Assembly (NCBI GenBank): GCA_016705955.1
Contig: JADJKO010000001.1
Location: forward strand, 496,001 to 560,000
Length of the DNA: 64,000 nt
Direction: 5' to 3'
Source of the DNA: Flavobacteriales bacterium
GTDB taxonomy: Bacteria; Bacteroidota; Bacteroidia; Flavobacteriales_F; PHOS-HE28
The notes under the pieces are model-generated. The model ran no database searches. It had not been told where the DNA came from and saw only the letters and a list, made by a program, of their open reading frames with translations. Below are positions 17,095 through 26,915 of this stretch, piece after piece. Each line of letters opens with the position of its first letter. Position 1 is the stretch's first letter. The position numbers and the translations under genes are program-made.

Positions 17095-17505
17095 CTACTT
17101 CCCGCCTGTGAGCTTCCAGCCCAGCCAACCCATGGGGAGGTAGGCACCCACAAGGTCAAGTATGTTGAACCACATCGGGGAGGGTAACATCAGGATGTTC
17201 GCGATGCCCCCGACGAGGAAGAACACCCCAACGATGATGGCGAGCGAGAGCTTCTTGCCCACGCCGAGCCCGGCTGCGATCATGGCGCCCACGAGTGTCC
17301 CGAGCGCATGCGCGAGGAAGGGTGCGATGAAGTGTTTGGCGGTCATCACGGACATCGCTGCGGTAAGACCTTCCATGGTGGTGAGGTCCGCACCTTCGGG
17401 CGGAGGGATGATCATCGGGCCGATGGTGATGATCCCCATGTTCACCACGCTGCCGACCACGAGGCCGAGGATGACGACGAGGATGTTGCGGAGAATGGGG
17501 TTCAT
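17095..17505 (-). CDS. Four-helix membrane protein of unknown function
   Basis: A 136-residue protein starting MNPILRNILVVILGLVVGSV, with four membrane helices (about residues 7-35, 57-82, 86-107 and 112-131) and a cytoplasmic GKK turn. Hypothetical membrane proteins of this size and layout are common in Bacteroidota; I do not recognise a function. The same frame stays open for 129 codons upstream, but that part is the 21-bp minisatellite read as heptapeptides, so ATG 17503-17505 is the sensible start. Confidence 0.8.
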   Translation of the reverse strand: MNPILRNILVVILGLVVGSVVNMGIITIGPMIIPPPEGADLTTMEGLTAAMSVMTAKHFIAPFLAHALGTLVGAMIAAGLGVGKKLSLAIIVGVFFLVGGIANILMLPSPMWFNILDLVGAYLPMGWLGWKLTGGK

Positions 17506-17581
17506 GAGGGATCGTATTTGAAGGGGCGACGAAAGTACAGGAAGCCCGGAGGGGTGTTGCGGCGGGTAGGAGGAGGTCTGT

Positions 17582-17892
17582 TGGCAGTAGGCGGTTTGCA
17601 GTCGGCAGTTGCCAGTTTGCAGAACGCAGTAGGCAGTTTGAAGAATGCAGTAGGCAGTTTGCAGTAGGCAGTTGCCAGTTTGCAGAACGCGGGCGCTAGG
17701 TTGAAGAACGCGGGTGCGAGAACGAAGAATGCGGGCGCGAGAACGAGGAATGCGGGTGCTAGGTTGAAGAATGCGGGCGCGAGAACGAAGAATGCGGGAG
17801 GGAGAATGAAGAACGCGGGCGCGAGAACGAAGAATGCGGGAGGGAGAACGAAGAATGCGGGTGCGAGTTTGAAGAACGCAGGAGGAGAACAA
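17582..17892. repeat. 21-bp minisatellite, two sub-blocks in one register
   Basis: About fourteen 21-base units. The left part has units like GCAGTAGGCAGTTTGAAGAA; from about 17689 they become AATGCGGGCGCGAGAACGAA plus G, changing one to four bases per copy. Because 21 is a multiple of three, both strands stay open: NAGARTK heptads on the plus strand and ILRSRAR-like heptads on the minus strand in frame with the membrane gene. The transition between the two unit types without loss of register suggests one array evolving by slippage. Protein coding is unlikely. Confidence 0.85.
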
Positions 17893-18248
17893 AGATTGCA
17901 GTCAGCAGAGCCCAGATTAGGACGAGAACGCAGAAGGCGGATGCCAGTGCGAAGCTCAGGGCTTGGAACGGGTGAAGTGGAGGCTGCTAGCCTGCTTGAA
18001 CAAGGGGCTGGTGGCTCCGAATGGACATGAATGGACGGGGCGGCGGCGGCGGTGGGCGGGGTGGTGGACGGACTGGACCGGGATCGTTCGTTACGTGTTG
18101 AGGATCAACCGGAGGGAGTGGGCGGAACAGGGCTGATCGACCTACTTTTATCGCCATGGGCAGCGTGCTACGGAAGAATTCATCCACCGATCATGCGGGG
18201 TTGAAGTACAGGCCGTCCCTTTGCAGTGGGAAGAACGATCCTCCTAGT
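17893..18248. other. Intergenic gap with a G-rich tract
   Basis: No credible gene before the ATG at 18249. A guanine-rich run at about 18035-18066 (GGGGCGGCGGCGGCGG, then GGGCGGGG) could form a quadruplex on the plus strand. TACTTTTA at 18143-18150 weakly resembles a -7 box for the next gene. Confidence 0.5.
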
Positions 18249-20750
18249 ATGGTAACGCTTACGATCATCCGCAGTGTGGTGTTGAGTGCCGCGATGGTGG
18301 TGATGGTGGTTGGTGTGCGTGCTCAGGTCGCCGGAGATTACGTGAGCAACAGCACTGGCCCTTGGGGAGCAGCCGGTACGTGGAAGGTGTATGATGGTGT
18401 GAGCATGGCATCCTCACCTTTGGCCATTGCGATACCTAATGCGAACAAGACCGTTTGGATCAGATCCGGCCATACCATCACCGCGATAACGGGCCCTTAC
18501 GCCTGCGCCAACCTCACGGTGGAGGCGGGTGGCAAACTGTTCAATGATGATCCTCTTAACGTAAATTCCTTGGTCTACATCGGCATTTACGACTCTTACC
18601 TGAACAACTATGGCGAGATAGGCAATGGGGGCATCTACGATGGGATCAGTTTCAACATCGAAGGCGCCAATGTCACCATCAACGGCAACGGGATCTTCAA
18701 CGCGGCCCGGCTGAACAAGCGCGGGAACTTCCATGTGATGACGGCGGCGAGCCAGATCACGACCAACCTGACCATCAATACCAACATCAACCTGATCTTT
18801 GATGGCACGGCCCTTTTCAACTACGGTGATTTCATTTCATCCGGCGGGTCCACCTTCAACGTCACGATCAGCCCAGGGTATGTTGTTGCCTTGATAGGGG
18901 CCAATGGAAGCGTTGCGATCGATGGATCGGCCGGTGCCGATGCGAGGGCCCTGCGTGGAGCATTCACGGTGAAAGGCACGCTAACGATAGGAGGCACGTT
19001 ATACCTCACCACGAACAACTCAACGGGCAACAGCTGCAGATTCGCTATCGACCCTGGTGGAATGGTGGTAACGCGCACCATCAATGCCACTGGGTCCGGA
19101 CTAGGCAAGGACACGCTTCTGCTGAACGCTGGTAGTACCATGGAGATCACCGGAACACCGGCGGCTTGGACGGCCTATTCCACCATGAGCAACACCTACT
19201 TGCTGAACGCAGCCAGCCAAGTGATCTACTCCGGGGCGGGCAACCAGGACGTGCGGAACCTGACCGGTGGGTATGGTCATTTGCGTGTGACCGGCACGGG
19301 CACGAAAGACTTGCGGGGAGTCACCTCCGTGAAGGGCAACCTCGCGATCGACAATGTGTCCGGAACCCCTGATCTGGATGTGACGGCGTCGAACCATACG
19401 TTATCGGTCTTCGGGAACTGGACGAACTATTCGGCAACAGGTTTCAACGAGCGCAACGGGGTGGTGAACTTCAACGGGACCAACAACGTCCAGACCATTG
19501 CGACTGCGGGCGGTGAGAACTTCTACACTTGGCGCTTCTCCAAGAGTACAGCGTTCCCACTGGTAACCATGAACTGCAATGTGCAGGTTGCGAATGCGCT
19601 GGAGTTGAACACGGCGATCCTTGACCTGAACGGGAACGAATTGGCGATCCTGAATCCGGCCGCAACGGCGATCACGTCCTTGTTCGTATTCAGCAATCAA
19701 CGCCACATCATCAGTGAGCGCACGGACAATCTCTCGCGGGTCCGTTGGGACATCGGCGCCACCACCGGCGCACACCTTGTTCCGTTCGGAACGGGGATCG
19801 GTGGGAACTACATCCCGTTCACCTTCAATCTCGCAGCGGGTAACGCGGGAAGCGTGACCATGGCCACGTATGGCACCCCGCAGAACAATCTGCCTTGGCC
19901 GGTGATGCCGATCGCCGTATCGAACCTCACCAGTTCCGTTACGGGACTTGATAACTCCGCAGCCACCGTGGATCGTTTCTGGGAAGTGGACGTGACCGGT
20001 ACGCCGACAGCTGGCTTGACCTTCACGTACACGCCGAGCGAATTGCCGATCTCCCCGTACGATGATCCTCTTTCGTTGCGTGCGCAACGCTGGAACAGTG
20101 GGGGACCCTTGTGGGAAACCCAGATCGCAGGGAGTTCGGCGGCGTATTCCGCCACGACCGATCCAGTGGTGAATGCCTTCGGCCCGTTCACACTCACACC
20201 GATCGTTTCACCGCTTCCGCTCGAGTTATTGTCCTTCACCGCACGGCTGGTTGAAGAACACGTGCAGTTGGATTGGACCACGGCGAGCGAGCGGAACAAT
20301 GCATACTTCACCGTGTATCGGAGTGATGATGGCGAGCGGTTCGAGGAAGTGATGCGCGAGGCCGCTGTGGGTAACAGCTTCGGGGCGCGAGCCTACTCGG
20401 CCATCGATCCACGACCCTTGAACGGACGCTCGTACTATAAATTGAGGCAGACCGATCTGGATGGCCGTTGGTCGGAGAGTGCGATGGTGCCGATCCTCAA
20501 CGAGCAGGGCGGGGGGCAATTGCTCCTTTTCCCGAACCCGGTCGTGGATCAGTTGACCGTACTTGGACTATCGGCAGCGGCCGGAGAGATCGTGATCATG
20601 GATGCGACCGGACGTGTGGTGATCCGGATGCGCAAGCTGGAGGATGTGGACCGGATGACCATCCCTGTGGGAAGCTTGCCCCAAGGGAGCTATGTGCTCC
20701 GCACCGTGGGGGGCACCGGTGTTCCCGCCGCCCGCTTCATCAAACCGTAG
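18249..20750 (+). CDS. Large T9SS-exported surface protein
   Basis: An 833-residue protein. The start at 18249 (MVTLTIIRSVVLSAAMVVMV) gives a signal peptide ending VRAQ; an in-frame ATG at 18156 would place 31 polar residues before it. After a PWGAAGTW region typical of Bacteroidota secreted proteins comes a long beta-rich stretch (residues about 40-640) resembling a right-handed beta-helix. Residues about 655-750 are the conserved FN3-like module (LPLELLSFTARLVEE, VQLDWTTASERNN, YYKLRQTDLDG), and 755-833 are a T9SS type A sorting domain (LFPNPVVDQL to GSYVLRT). Likely a surface or secreted adhesin-like protein; no enzymatic domain is visible. Confidence 0.88.
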   Translation: MVTLTIIRSVVLSAAMVVMVVGVRAQVAGDYVSNSTGPWGAAGTWKVYDGVSMASSPLAIAIPNANKTVWIRSGHTITAITGPYACANLTVEAGGKLFNDDPLNVNSLVYIGIYDSYLNNYGEIGNGGIYDGISFNIEGANVTINGNGIFNAARLNKRGNFHVMTAASQITTNLTINTNINLIFDGTALFNYGDFISSGGSTFNVTISPGYVVALIGANGSVAIDGSAGADARALRGAFTVKGTLTIGGTLYLTTNNSTGNSCRFAIDPGGMVVTRTINATGSGLGKDTLLLNAGSTMEITGTPAAWTAYSTMSNTYLLNAASQVIYSGAGNQDVRNLTGGYGHLRVTGTGTKDLRGVTSVKGNLAIDNVSGTPDLDVTASNHTLSVFGNWTNYSATGFNERNGVVNFNGTNNVQTIATAGGENFYTWRFSKSTAFPLVTMNCNVQVANALELNTAILDLNGNELAILNPAATAITSLFVFSNQRHIISERTDNLSRVRWDIGATTGAHLVPFGTGIGGNYIPFTFNLAAGNAGSVTMATYGTPQNNLPWPVMPIAVSNLTSSVTGLDNSAATVDRFWEVDVTGTPTAGLTFTYTPSELPISPYDDPLSLRAQRWNSGGPLWETQIAGSSAAYSATTDPVVNAFGPFTLTPIVSPLPLELLSFTARLVEEHVQLDWTTASERNNAYFTVYRSDDGERFEEVMREAAVGNSFGARAYSAIDPRPLNGRSYYKLRQTDLDGRWSESAMVPILNEQGGGQLLLFPNPVVDQLTVLGLSAAAGEIVIMDATGRVVIRMRKLEDVDRMTIPVGSLPQGSYVLRTVGGTGVPAARFIKP

Positions 20751-20816
20751 CGCTGGCTTTTCCGATCCGGATCGCAAGGAATCGTGGCGATCACTTGGAA
20801 GATCGAATTCCGGGGA

Positions 20817-20824
20817 TAACTTCG
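20817..20824 (+). promoter_or_regulatory. Predicted -7 box, TAACTTCG
   Basis: TAnnTTCG variant of the Bacteroidota -7 element, 59 bases before the ATG of the next large T9SS gene. Same sequence as the box before the M16 gene. Confidence 0.45.
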
Positions 20825-20883
20825 GGCTGCCTGCGACCCCCTAATTCGCATGTGATTCTTCGTTAACCCCCAAAACCCGGATC

Positions 20884-23800
20884 ATGAAACGACTTCTTCC
20901 ACGCTGGACCTACCTATTGCTTGGTGGCCTGCTTTCCTTGGTGCAGAGCAACATCTCCGCACAATTCAGCTATGGGACCATCGGATCGACCTACACGCAG
21001 GATTTCACCTCGCTCGGCACGGCGAGCATCACCATTGCCGGGGGGGACCTCGGAGCATTCAATGCAGGTGTTACTGGTTGGTATTTCTCGGAGACGGGGA
21101 CAGCCGCGAACACGACCATGACGGCCGGTACCGGATCGAGTGCGACCGGGGACTCCTATCACTTCGGCCCGGCTGCGTCAACGGAGCGCGCGATCGGTGG
21201 GCTCTTTTCTGGTTCATTGACCCCCCGATTCGGATTCTATCTCACGAACAACACGGGGCAGACGATCAGCTCGTTGCAGATCGCCTACACCGGTGAGACG
21301 TGGAGGATCGGCGCAACCGGTCGGTTCGATAAGCTCGATTTCCAGTACAGTACGGATGCGACTTCGCTCACGACCGGGACATGGACGGATGTGGACAACT
21401 TGGACTATGCCAATGTTGCGGCGGTATCGACCGGTAGTGGGTCCATGTTGCAAAGCGCGCCCATCGGTTTCACGATCACCGGCCTGAGCATCGCAAATGG
21501 CACAACGGTGTTTCTGCGTTGGAACGACTTCAATGCAACGGGGTCCGATGATGGCATGGCCGTGGACGACTTCTCCTTGATCGGTACCGCGGCGGCGAGC
21601 ATCGTGGTGGACGAGACCGGGTTCACGGGTGCCTTCGGCAACGAGATCGTCGGGAACAGCACGACGTCATCATCATTCACAGTGAGCGGCACGAACCTCA
21701 CCAACCCGCTCTTGGTGACGCCTCCGACCGGTTTCGAGATCCGCACCGGGGTGGATCCGTTCTCCACGAGCGCGATCGATCTGGGAAGTGGCAACGTAGC
21801 GGTCACCACGATCGATGTGCGTTTCACGCCGTTGGCGGGGATCGCCTATTCGGACAACGTGGTGTGTTCCAGTTCACCTGCCACTACACAGAACGTGGCC
21901 GTGAGCGGGACGGGGATCGCACCTGCTGCGCCCACGCAATTGGTGATCACAAGCATCAACGGAGGGAACAACGTGGTGGAGAACCTGCCGTTCAGCATCA
22001 CGGTGGAGGCGCAGGACGGCGGCAACATCGCACAGAACGTATCAGCCAATACCGGTGTGCAGGTCAATTTGATCACCGGCTTCGGGAACCTCGGAGGAAC
22101 CGTGACAGGTACGATCCTCGCTGGCACGAACAACGTGGTGATCAGCGGGATCACCTACGACCTCGCCGACTTCGGCGTGGAGGTGGAGGCAGCGCGCACT
22201 TCGGGTGATGTGCTCACCAGTGGAACATCCGCACCCTTCGACGTATTGGGTGCAGCGCAGGACCTCGGTTTCGCGAACGTTCCGATATCCGGCGTGGTCG
22301 GTGTGAACCTTGCGGCGTTCCAAGTGCAAGCCTTGCGCGGTGATGCGAGTGTGGCGGATGAATTCGCCGGGCTGGTCACGATCAGCATCCAAAGTGGGCC
22401 GGGTAATATCGCCGGGACACTGGCGGTGAATGCTTTGAACGGTATCGCCACATTCAACGATATCAACTTCGACGCGCCGGGTGGATACATCCTTCAAGCG
22501 GTGGCCAGCGGATTGAATCCCGGCAACAGTCCGTCGATCCCGATCACGAACATGCCGACGATGACGGAACTGGTGGTGCCACGATACATGGGAAGCAAGA
22601 GCGCTTCTTCGACCAATGCCAACCGCACTCCCTTCGCACTTTGTGTCCAGTTCGACAACTTGGTACCCAATACCCTGTATGACGTGCGGGCGGGTCTTGG
22701 ACTGACGAGTGATGCGGCCACGACCTATGGCGCCGGGAATGTATGGAACGGCACTACGTACGGGACTTCGAACCTTTCCGGAACATTCACCTCCGATGGA
22801 TCCGGAAGCAGCGGACCGTATTGGCTCTTTGTGCAGCCCACCGGCAACGGTACCCGATTCGATGGCGGCCAGGTACACAACCTGCGGATCTCCACCATGA
22901 TCAACGGCAACCCATCGCCGTCGAGTCCGCAGTTCATCAGTGCGAAAACGATCACGGCGTTGGATATCGCTACCACGGCACGTACCCCGGCCACTACCGA
23001 TGATGGTGCGTATGTGCATGGAAGTGCAGGCGTTTGCCTCACCGGTAAGTTCATCCTGGTCTATGACAACGTTGCGGGAACGGGCGATCCATTGTCCTCT
23101 TTCCAAGCCATGACGACCACACCCTCGGACAACACGGTTGGCAGTTACAGCGGCCATCCCACCTCGATCGGGGATATCTATAAGCAGAACGGGACGAGCG
23201 TGATCGGTGATTATCCTGCCGTGGTGCCCATCGGTGCGAACAATACCAATGGTGTGCGGCGGATCGAAGCGAGGGAACAGGACAACTCCATCTTCGGTGC
23301 CATCACGGATGCCGATGGGAACTGGCCCGGTGGCGCGGATTTCACCACCATCGCACGACGTGGCGTCGGGTCGATCGGTATCGCCGATCCGCTCTTCCTG
23401 CCGGATGCGGACCTTGACGGAGTCTGCGACGACGAGGACAATTGCCCAGCCGACGCCAATCCGGCACAGACCGACACGGACCTCGATGGCTTGGGAGATG
23501 CCTGTGATGTATGCCCAACCATATTCAATGGCACGCCTGGCGATGCCTGCGATGATGGCAACCCGAACACGGTGTATGATATCCTCGGGGCTGCCCCGGC
23601 CTGCGGTTGTGCCGGAACGCCATGTACCGAGACCGTGACCATAGAAACAGGAACCGATGGCGGTGGCTACCGATGGACCTTGCGGAGTTCGTTGAACAAT
23701 GCCATAGTGCAGAGTTCAACTGGTTACCCGGCGTACGAATCCCCACTCGCGAGCCCGGACTACACCGAGACCACTTGCCTGCCCGATGGCGAGTTCTACT

Positions 23801-24975
23801 TCGTGTTCGAGGATGAGGATTGCAATGGCATCGCGAATGGTGGATACATCGTGCGTGTTTCCGGCAAGCGCGTGATCGACAACCGCAACAATATCAACAA
23901 CGGTTGCACGAGCGAAGTTGCGGGGAACACGGGCGTGAACGTCCCGGTGGGTAACGACCGATTGATCAGCGCGAGCTGCGACCGGTTGGAATTGCGTCGC
24001 GGCGTCAATGCGAATTGCTCGGACAGGCTCACGGCGGATGACACCCCGAACGGCACCAGCGGCAATGTGTACCAGTTCTGGATCTATGAGCCGAATGGTG
24101 GCCTGAGCATTCGCTACCCTGCGAACGGCCCGGGATCCAATCAGGTGAGCATGGCCAACCTCCCTTCACTGGTGAGTGGCACGATGTACAATGTGCGTGT
24201 GCGCACCCGGATCAGCCCGGGCGTATGGCGCGCATGGGGCAGCGCGTGCCGCATGAAGATCGACAACATGCTAGGCCAGTGTGGTGCGGCTGGCTTGGTG
24301 GATGATCCGAGCAACGCCAACCATAGCTGCGGAAAGACCGTGACGCTACCGCCGAACAACAGTTCGAGTGCGGCCAACCGTGTGGTATGCATGCCTGTGA
24401 CACGGTACAACAACAACTGCGTGAACGCGCAAGCGAACAAGTACCAGTTCCGCTTCCGCCTCCCAGCGGAGAACGTGGTGATCGTGCGCAACAGCAACAC
24501 CAACTTCACGCACATGTTCACCAGCAGTGGTTTCGAAACGTGCAAGACCTATGAAGTGGAAGTGCGCGCGAGCTTCGACGGTGGCGCTACGTGGTGTCGT
24601 GGAGGTGTGGATCCGATCAATGATCTTACTCCTTGGGGTCCCGTGTGCGAAGTGTACACCGGTGGCTGCGATGAGGAGATCGTTGGCAACACACGCGTAG
24701 CTGCGGATGCCGGAACGACGCATCTGTACCCCAACCCGAACCGCGGCGACCACCTCTTCCTGAACCTCGATGCGATCGAAGAGGGCGTGAACACGGTGAG
24801 CGTGGACATCTATGACACCTTCGGCAAGCGAGTGAGCACACGGACGCTGGCGGTACAGGATGGCTTCATCAACACAGTGCTTGAACTGAACGGCGAACTG
24901 GCCACAGGACTGTACATGGTACACGTCACCGCAGGGGATGCGGTGTACACCGAACGGCTGGTGATCCAGCCGTAA
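20884..24975 (+). CDS. Giant T9SS-exported protein with thrombospondin type 3-like repeats
   Basis: A 1363-residue protein with a signal peptide (residues 1-26, ending SNISAQ). The first 235 residues form a beta-sandwich-like module ending MAVDDFSLIGTA, followed by immunoglobulin-like modules (ITSINGGNNVVENLPF, LGFANVPISGVVG). At about residues 838-880 are calcium-binding type 3 repeats (DADLDGVCDDEDNCP, DTDLDGLGDACDVCP). A cysteine-rich region follows (about 910-1270), and the last 80 residues are a T9SS sorting domain (HLYPNPNRGDHLFLN to LYMVHVTAGDAVY). Probably a calcium-stabilised surface or secreted protein. It follows the 833-residue T9SS gene by 133 bases. Confidence 0.88.
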   Translation: MKRLLPRWTYLLLGGLLSLVQSNISAQFSYGTIGSTYTQDFTSLGTASITIAGGDLGAFNAGVTGWYFSETGTAANTTMTAGTGSSATGDSYHFGPAASTERAIGGLFSGSLTPRFGFYLTNNTGQTISSLQIAYTGETWRIGATGRFDKLDFQYSTDATSLTTGTWTDVDNLDYANVAAVSTGSGSMLQSAPIGFTITGLSIANGTTVFLRWNDFNATGSDDGMAVDDFSLIGTAAASIVVDETGFTGAFGNEIVGNSTTSSSFTVSGTNLTNPLLVTPPTGFEIRTGVDPFSTSAIDLGSGNVAVTTIDVRFTPLAGIAYSDNVVCSSSPATTQNVAVSGTGIAPAAPTQLVITSINGGNNVVENLPFSITVEAQDGGNIAQNVSANTGVQVNLITGFGNLGGTVTGTILAGTNNVVISGITYDLADFGVEVEAARTSGDVLTSGTSAPFDVLGAAQDLGFANVPISGVVGVNLAAFQVQALRGDASVADEFAGLVTISIQSGPGNIAGTLAVNALNGIATFNDINFDAPGGYILQAVASGLNPGNSPSIPITNMPTMTELVVPRYMGSKSASSTNANRTPFALCVQFDNLVPNTLYDVRAGLGLTSDAATTYGAGNVWNGTTYGTSNLSGTFTSDGSGSSGPYWLFVQPTGNGTRFDGGQVHNLRISTMINGNPSPSSPQFISAKTITALDIATTARTPATTDDGAYVHGSAGVCLTGKFILVYDNVAGTGDPLSSFQAMTTTPSDNTVGSYSGHPTSIGDIYKQNGTSVIGDYPAVVPIGANNTNGVRRIEAREQDNSIFGAITDADGNWPGGADFTTIARRGVGSIGIADPLFLPDADLDGVCDDEDNCPADANPAQTDTDLDGLGDACDVCPTIFNGTPGDACDDGNPNTVYDILGAAPACGCAGTPCTETVTIETGTDGGGYRWTLRSSLNNAIVQSSTGYPAYESPLASPDYTETTCLPDGEFYFVFEDEDCNGIANGGYIVRVSGKRVIDNRNNINNGCTSEVAGNTGVNVPVGNDRLISASCDRLELRRGVNANCSDRLTADDTPNGTSGNVYQFWIYEPNGGLSIRYPANGPGSNQVSMANLPSLVSGTMYNVRVRTRISPGVWRAWGSACRMKIDNMLGQCGAAGLVDDPSNANHSCGKTVTLPPNNSSSAANRVVCMPVTRYNNNCVNAQANKYQFRFRLPAENVVIVRNSNTNFTHMFTSSGFETCKTYEVEVRASFDGGATWCRGGVDPINDLTPWGPVCEVYTGGCDEEIVGNTRVAADAGTTHLYPNPNRGDHLFLNLDAIEEGVNTVSVDIYDTFGKRVSTRTLAVQDGFINTVLELNGELATGLYMVHVTAGDAVYTERLVIQP

Positions 24976-25010
24976 CGGATCCATCGGGGCTCCTGCCCTG
25001 AAGAAGTATG

Positions 25011-25038
25011 GAGGGCCGCCCATTGGGTGGCCCTCTTT
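25011..25038 (+). terminator. Terminator after the giant T9SS gene
   Basis: AGGGCCGCCC and GGGTGGCCCT form a ten-base stem with one G-T pair around ATT, followed by CTTTCC. It separates the T9SS gene from miaE. Confidence 0.75.
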
Positions 25039-25057
25039 CCTTTCCGACCTTCGCCGC

Positions 25058-25639
25058 ATGCTCGGATTACAATTAGCAACGGATCGCCGCTGGGCGGAAC
25101 TCGTGCGCGCTGACCTACCGGCACTGCTCACGGATCACGCGTGGTGTGAGCAGAAGGCGGCAAGCAATGCCATCAGCATGATCGTGCGCTATCCGGAGAA
25201 CAGCGAGTTGGTTAAGGAACTGATCCGCATCGCCCAGGAGGAACTCGACCATTTCGGCCAAGTGGTGGAGCGGATCCACGCACGGGGTTGGACGCTCGGT
25301 CCGGAACGAAAGGACGACTACGTGAACGAGCTCGCCCGCTTCATGCAGAAGGATGGCTCCCGCGAGGAACGGCTGGTGGATCGCTTGCTATTCAGCGCCA
25401 TGATCGAGGCACGGAGCTGCGAGCGGTTCAAGCTCCTCACCGAGGAATGCGCGGATCCGGAGCTGCGCACCTTCTACCGCGACCTGATGATCAGCGAAGC
25501 GGGACATTACTCCACGTTCATCGGCTATGCACGCCGGTACGGTGGCCGCGTGGATGTGGATGCCCGGTGGGCGGCCTACCTCGCCTACGAAACGGAAGTG
25601 ATCACGCGATACGGGAACGCTCCCACCATGCACGGCTGA
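25058..25639 (+). CDS. miaE: tRNA-(ms2io6A)-hydroxylase MiaE
   Basis: A 193-residue di-iron hydroxylase acting on the isopentenyl side chain of 2-methylthio-N6-isopentenyladenosine at tRNA position 37. It has a ferritin-like four-helix core with metal ligands in the glutamates of HAWCEQKAASNA and EARSCERFKLL, and two ExxH motifs, QEELDHFGQV and ISEAGHYSTF. The length is normal. miaE is patchily distributed, so it hints that MiaA/MiaB are encoded elsewhere. It is five bases upstream of cinA. Confidence 0.93.
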   Translation: MLGLQLATDRRWAELVRADLPALLTDHAWCEQKAASNAISMIVRYPENSELVKELIRIAQEELDHFGQVVERIHARGWTLGPERKDDYVNELARFMQKDGSREERLVDRLLFSAMIEARSCERFKLLTEECADPELRTFYRDLMISEAGHYSTFIGYARRYGGRVDVDARWAAYLAYETEVITRYGNAPTMHG

Positions 25640-25644
25640 AGCAC

Positions 25645-26911
25645 ATGGCGAAATTGGATCACCGCGAGATCACGGCCGAGATCATCTCCATCGGGGATGA
25701 ATTGCTCATCGGACAGACCGTGAACACCAATGCGGGCTGGATGGGCGAGCAGTTGGGCCTGATCGGGATCCGGCCCAAACGCGTTCTGACGATCGGTGAT
25801 GACGCACAAGATCAATTCGGCACTTACAACGGCTTCATCGGATGTCGTGCTGATTGCCGGTGGGCTTGGGCCGACGAATGATGATATCACCAAGCATGCC
25901 CTCTGTGAATTCTTCGGCACACGCCTCATCCGCCATCCGGAGATCGAAGTGCGGATCGAGGAAATGTTCGCACGAATGGGCCGCTCACCCAAGGACCTGC
26001 TGGAGGTGAATCGCGCCCAAGCGGACCTTCCTGAGCATTGCACGGTGATTCCCAATGATCGGGGAACCGCCAGCGGTATGTGGTTCGAGCGGGACAGCAG
26101 GGTTTTCGTGAGCATGCCCGGCGTTCCTTATGAAATGAAGGCGATGATGTCCGGACGATTACTTCCGATGTTCACCGAACGATTCGCTCCGCCCACGATC
26201 ATCCATCGCACCGTGCTCACCACCGGGCTGGGCGAAAGTGCGCTTGCCCAGCGCATCGCGGATTGGGAGGACGACCTCGCAGCGGACGACATCAAGTTGG
26301 CCTACCTGCCGAGCCCCGGCCTTGTGAAGTTGAGGTTGAGCACCTATGCGAATGAGGACCCTGGATCCGCGCGGTCCAGGATCGATCACCGGGTATTGCA
26401 GCTATACGCACTGATCCCCGAGTTGATCTTCGGAACAGGGGAGGAACGTCTGGAGCAAGTGGTCGGCACCCTGTTGCGGGAGCGAAGGCAGACACTTTCA
26501 CTCGCGGAGAGCTGCACCGGCGGCTACCTCAGCCACCTGATCACCTCCATCCCGGGCAGTTCAGCTTACTACATCGGGGGAGTGGTGAGTTATACCAACT
26601 CGGTGAAAATGGAGGAACTCGGCATTCCGGGCGACATGCTTGAACTGAACGGCGCTGTGAGCCAACCCGTAGTGGAGCGCATGGCGCTGGGTGTACGAGC
26701 GGCGCTTCACTCCGATTGGAGCGTGGCGATCAGTGGCGTAGCCGGCCCTGACGGTGGTACGGAGGAAAAGCCGGTGGGCACGGTCTGGATAGCGGTAGCA
26801 GGTCCGGATGGTGTGCGGTCCGTGCGCGGTTCATTCCCCGGTACGCGCGATCTGGTGATCAAGCGCAGTGCGGTGGCCGCGTTGGATCAACTGCGCAAGC
26901 GGCTCTTGTGA
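25645..26911 (+). pseudogene. cinA: CinA (competence/damage-inducible, NMN deamidase), frameshifted
   Basis: The N-terminal part reads from ATG 25645 (ITAEIISIGDELLIGQTVNT, VLTIGDDA) and leaves frame at 25805-25808; the rest, from HKINSALTTASSDVVLIAGG, continues in another frame to 26911. Loss of one CA from a CACACA run would explain it: DDA-HKINSAL then reads through and aligns with the family. The complete protein would be about 422 residues: a MoCF/MogA-like domain (GGLGPTNDD) and a C-terminal nicotinamide-nucleotide amidase domain (SLAESCTGGYLSHLI, AISGVAGPDGG). CinA recycles NMN and hydrolyses ADP-ribose. Real inactivation or an assembly error are both possible. Confidence 0.88.
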
Positions 26912-26915
26912 ATCC

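Noticed and set aside
17095..17892. Long N-terminal extension (129 residues) of the membrane protein at 17095
   Set aside because: The extension is minisatellite; the internal ATG at 17505 is followed by a normal first membrane helix.
17680..18030. Plus-strand open frame of NAGARTK heptads
   Set aside because: It is the 21-bp minisatellite, which is open in both directions because its unit is a multiple of three; no signal, domain or promoter supports coding.
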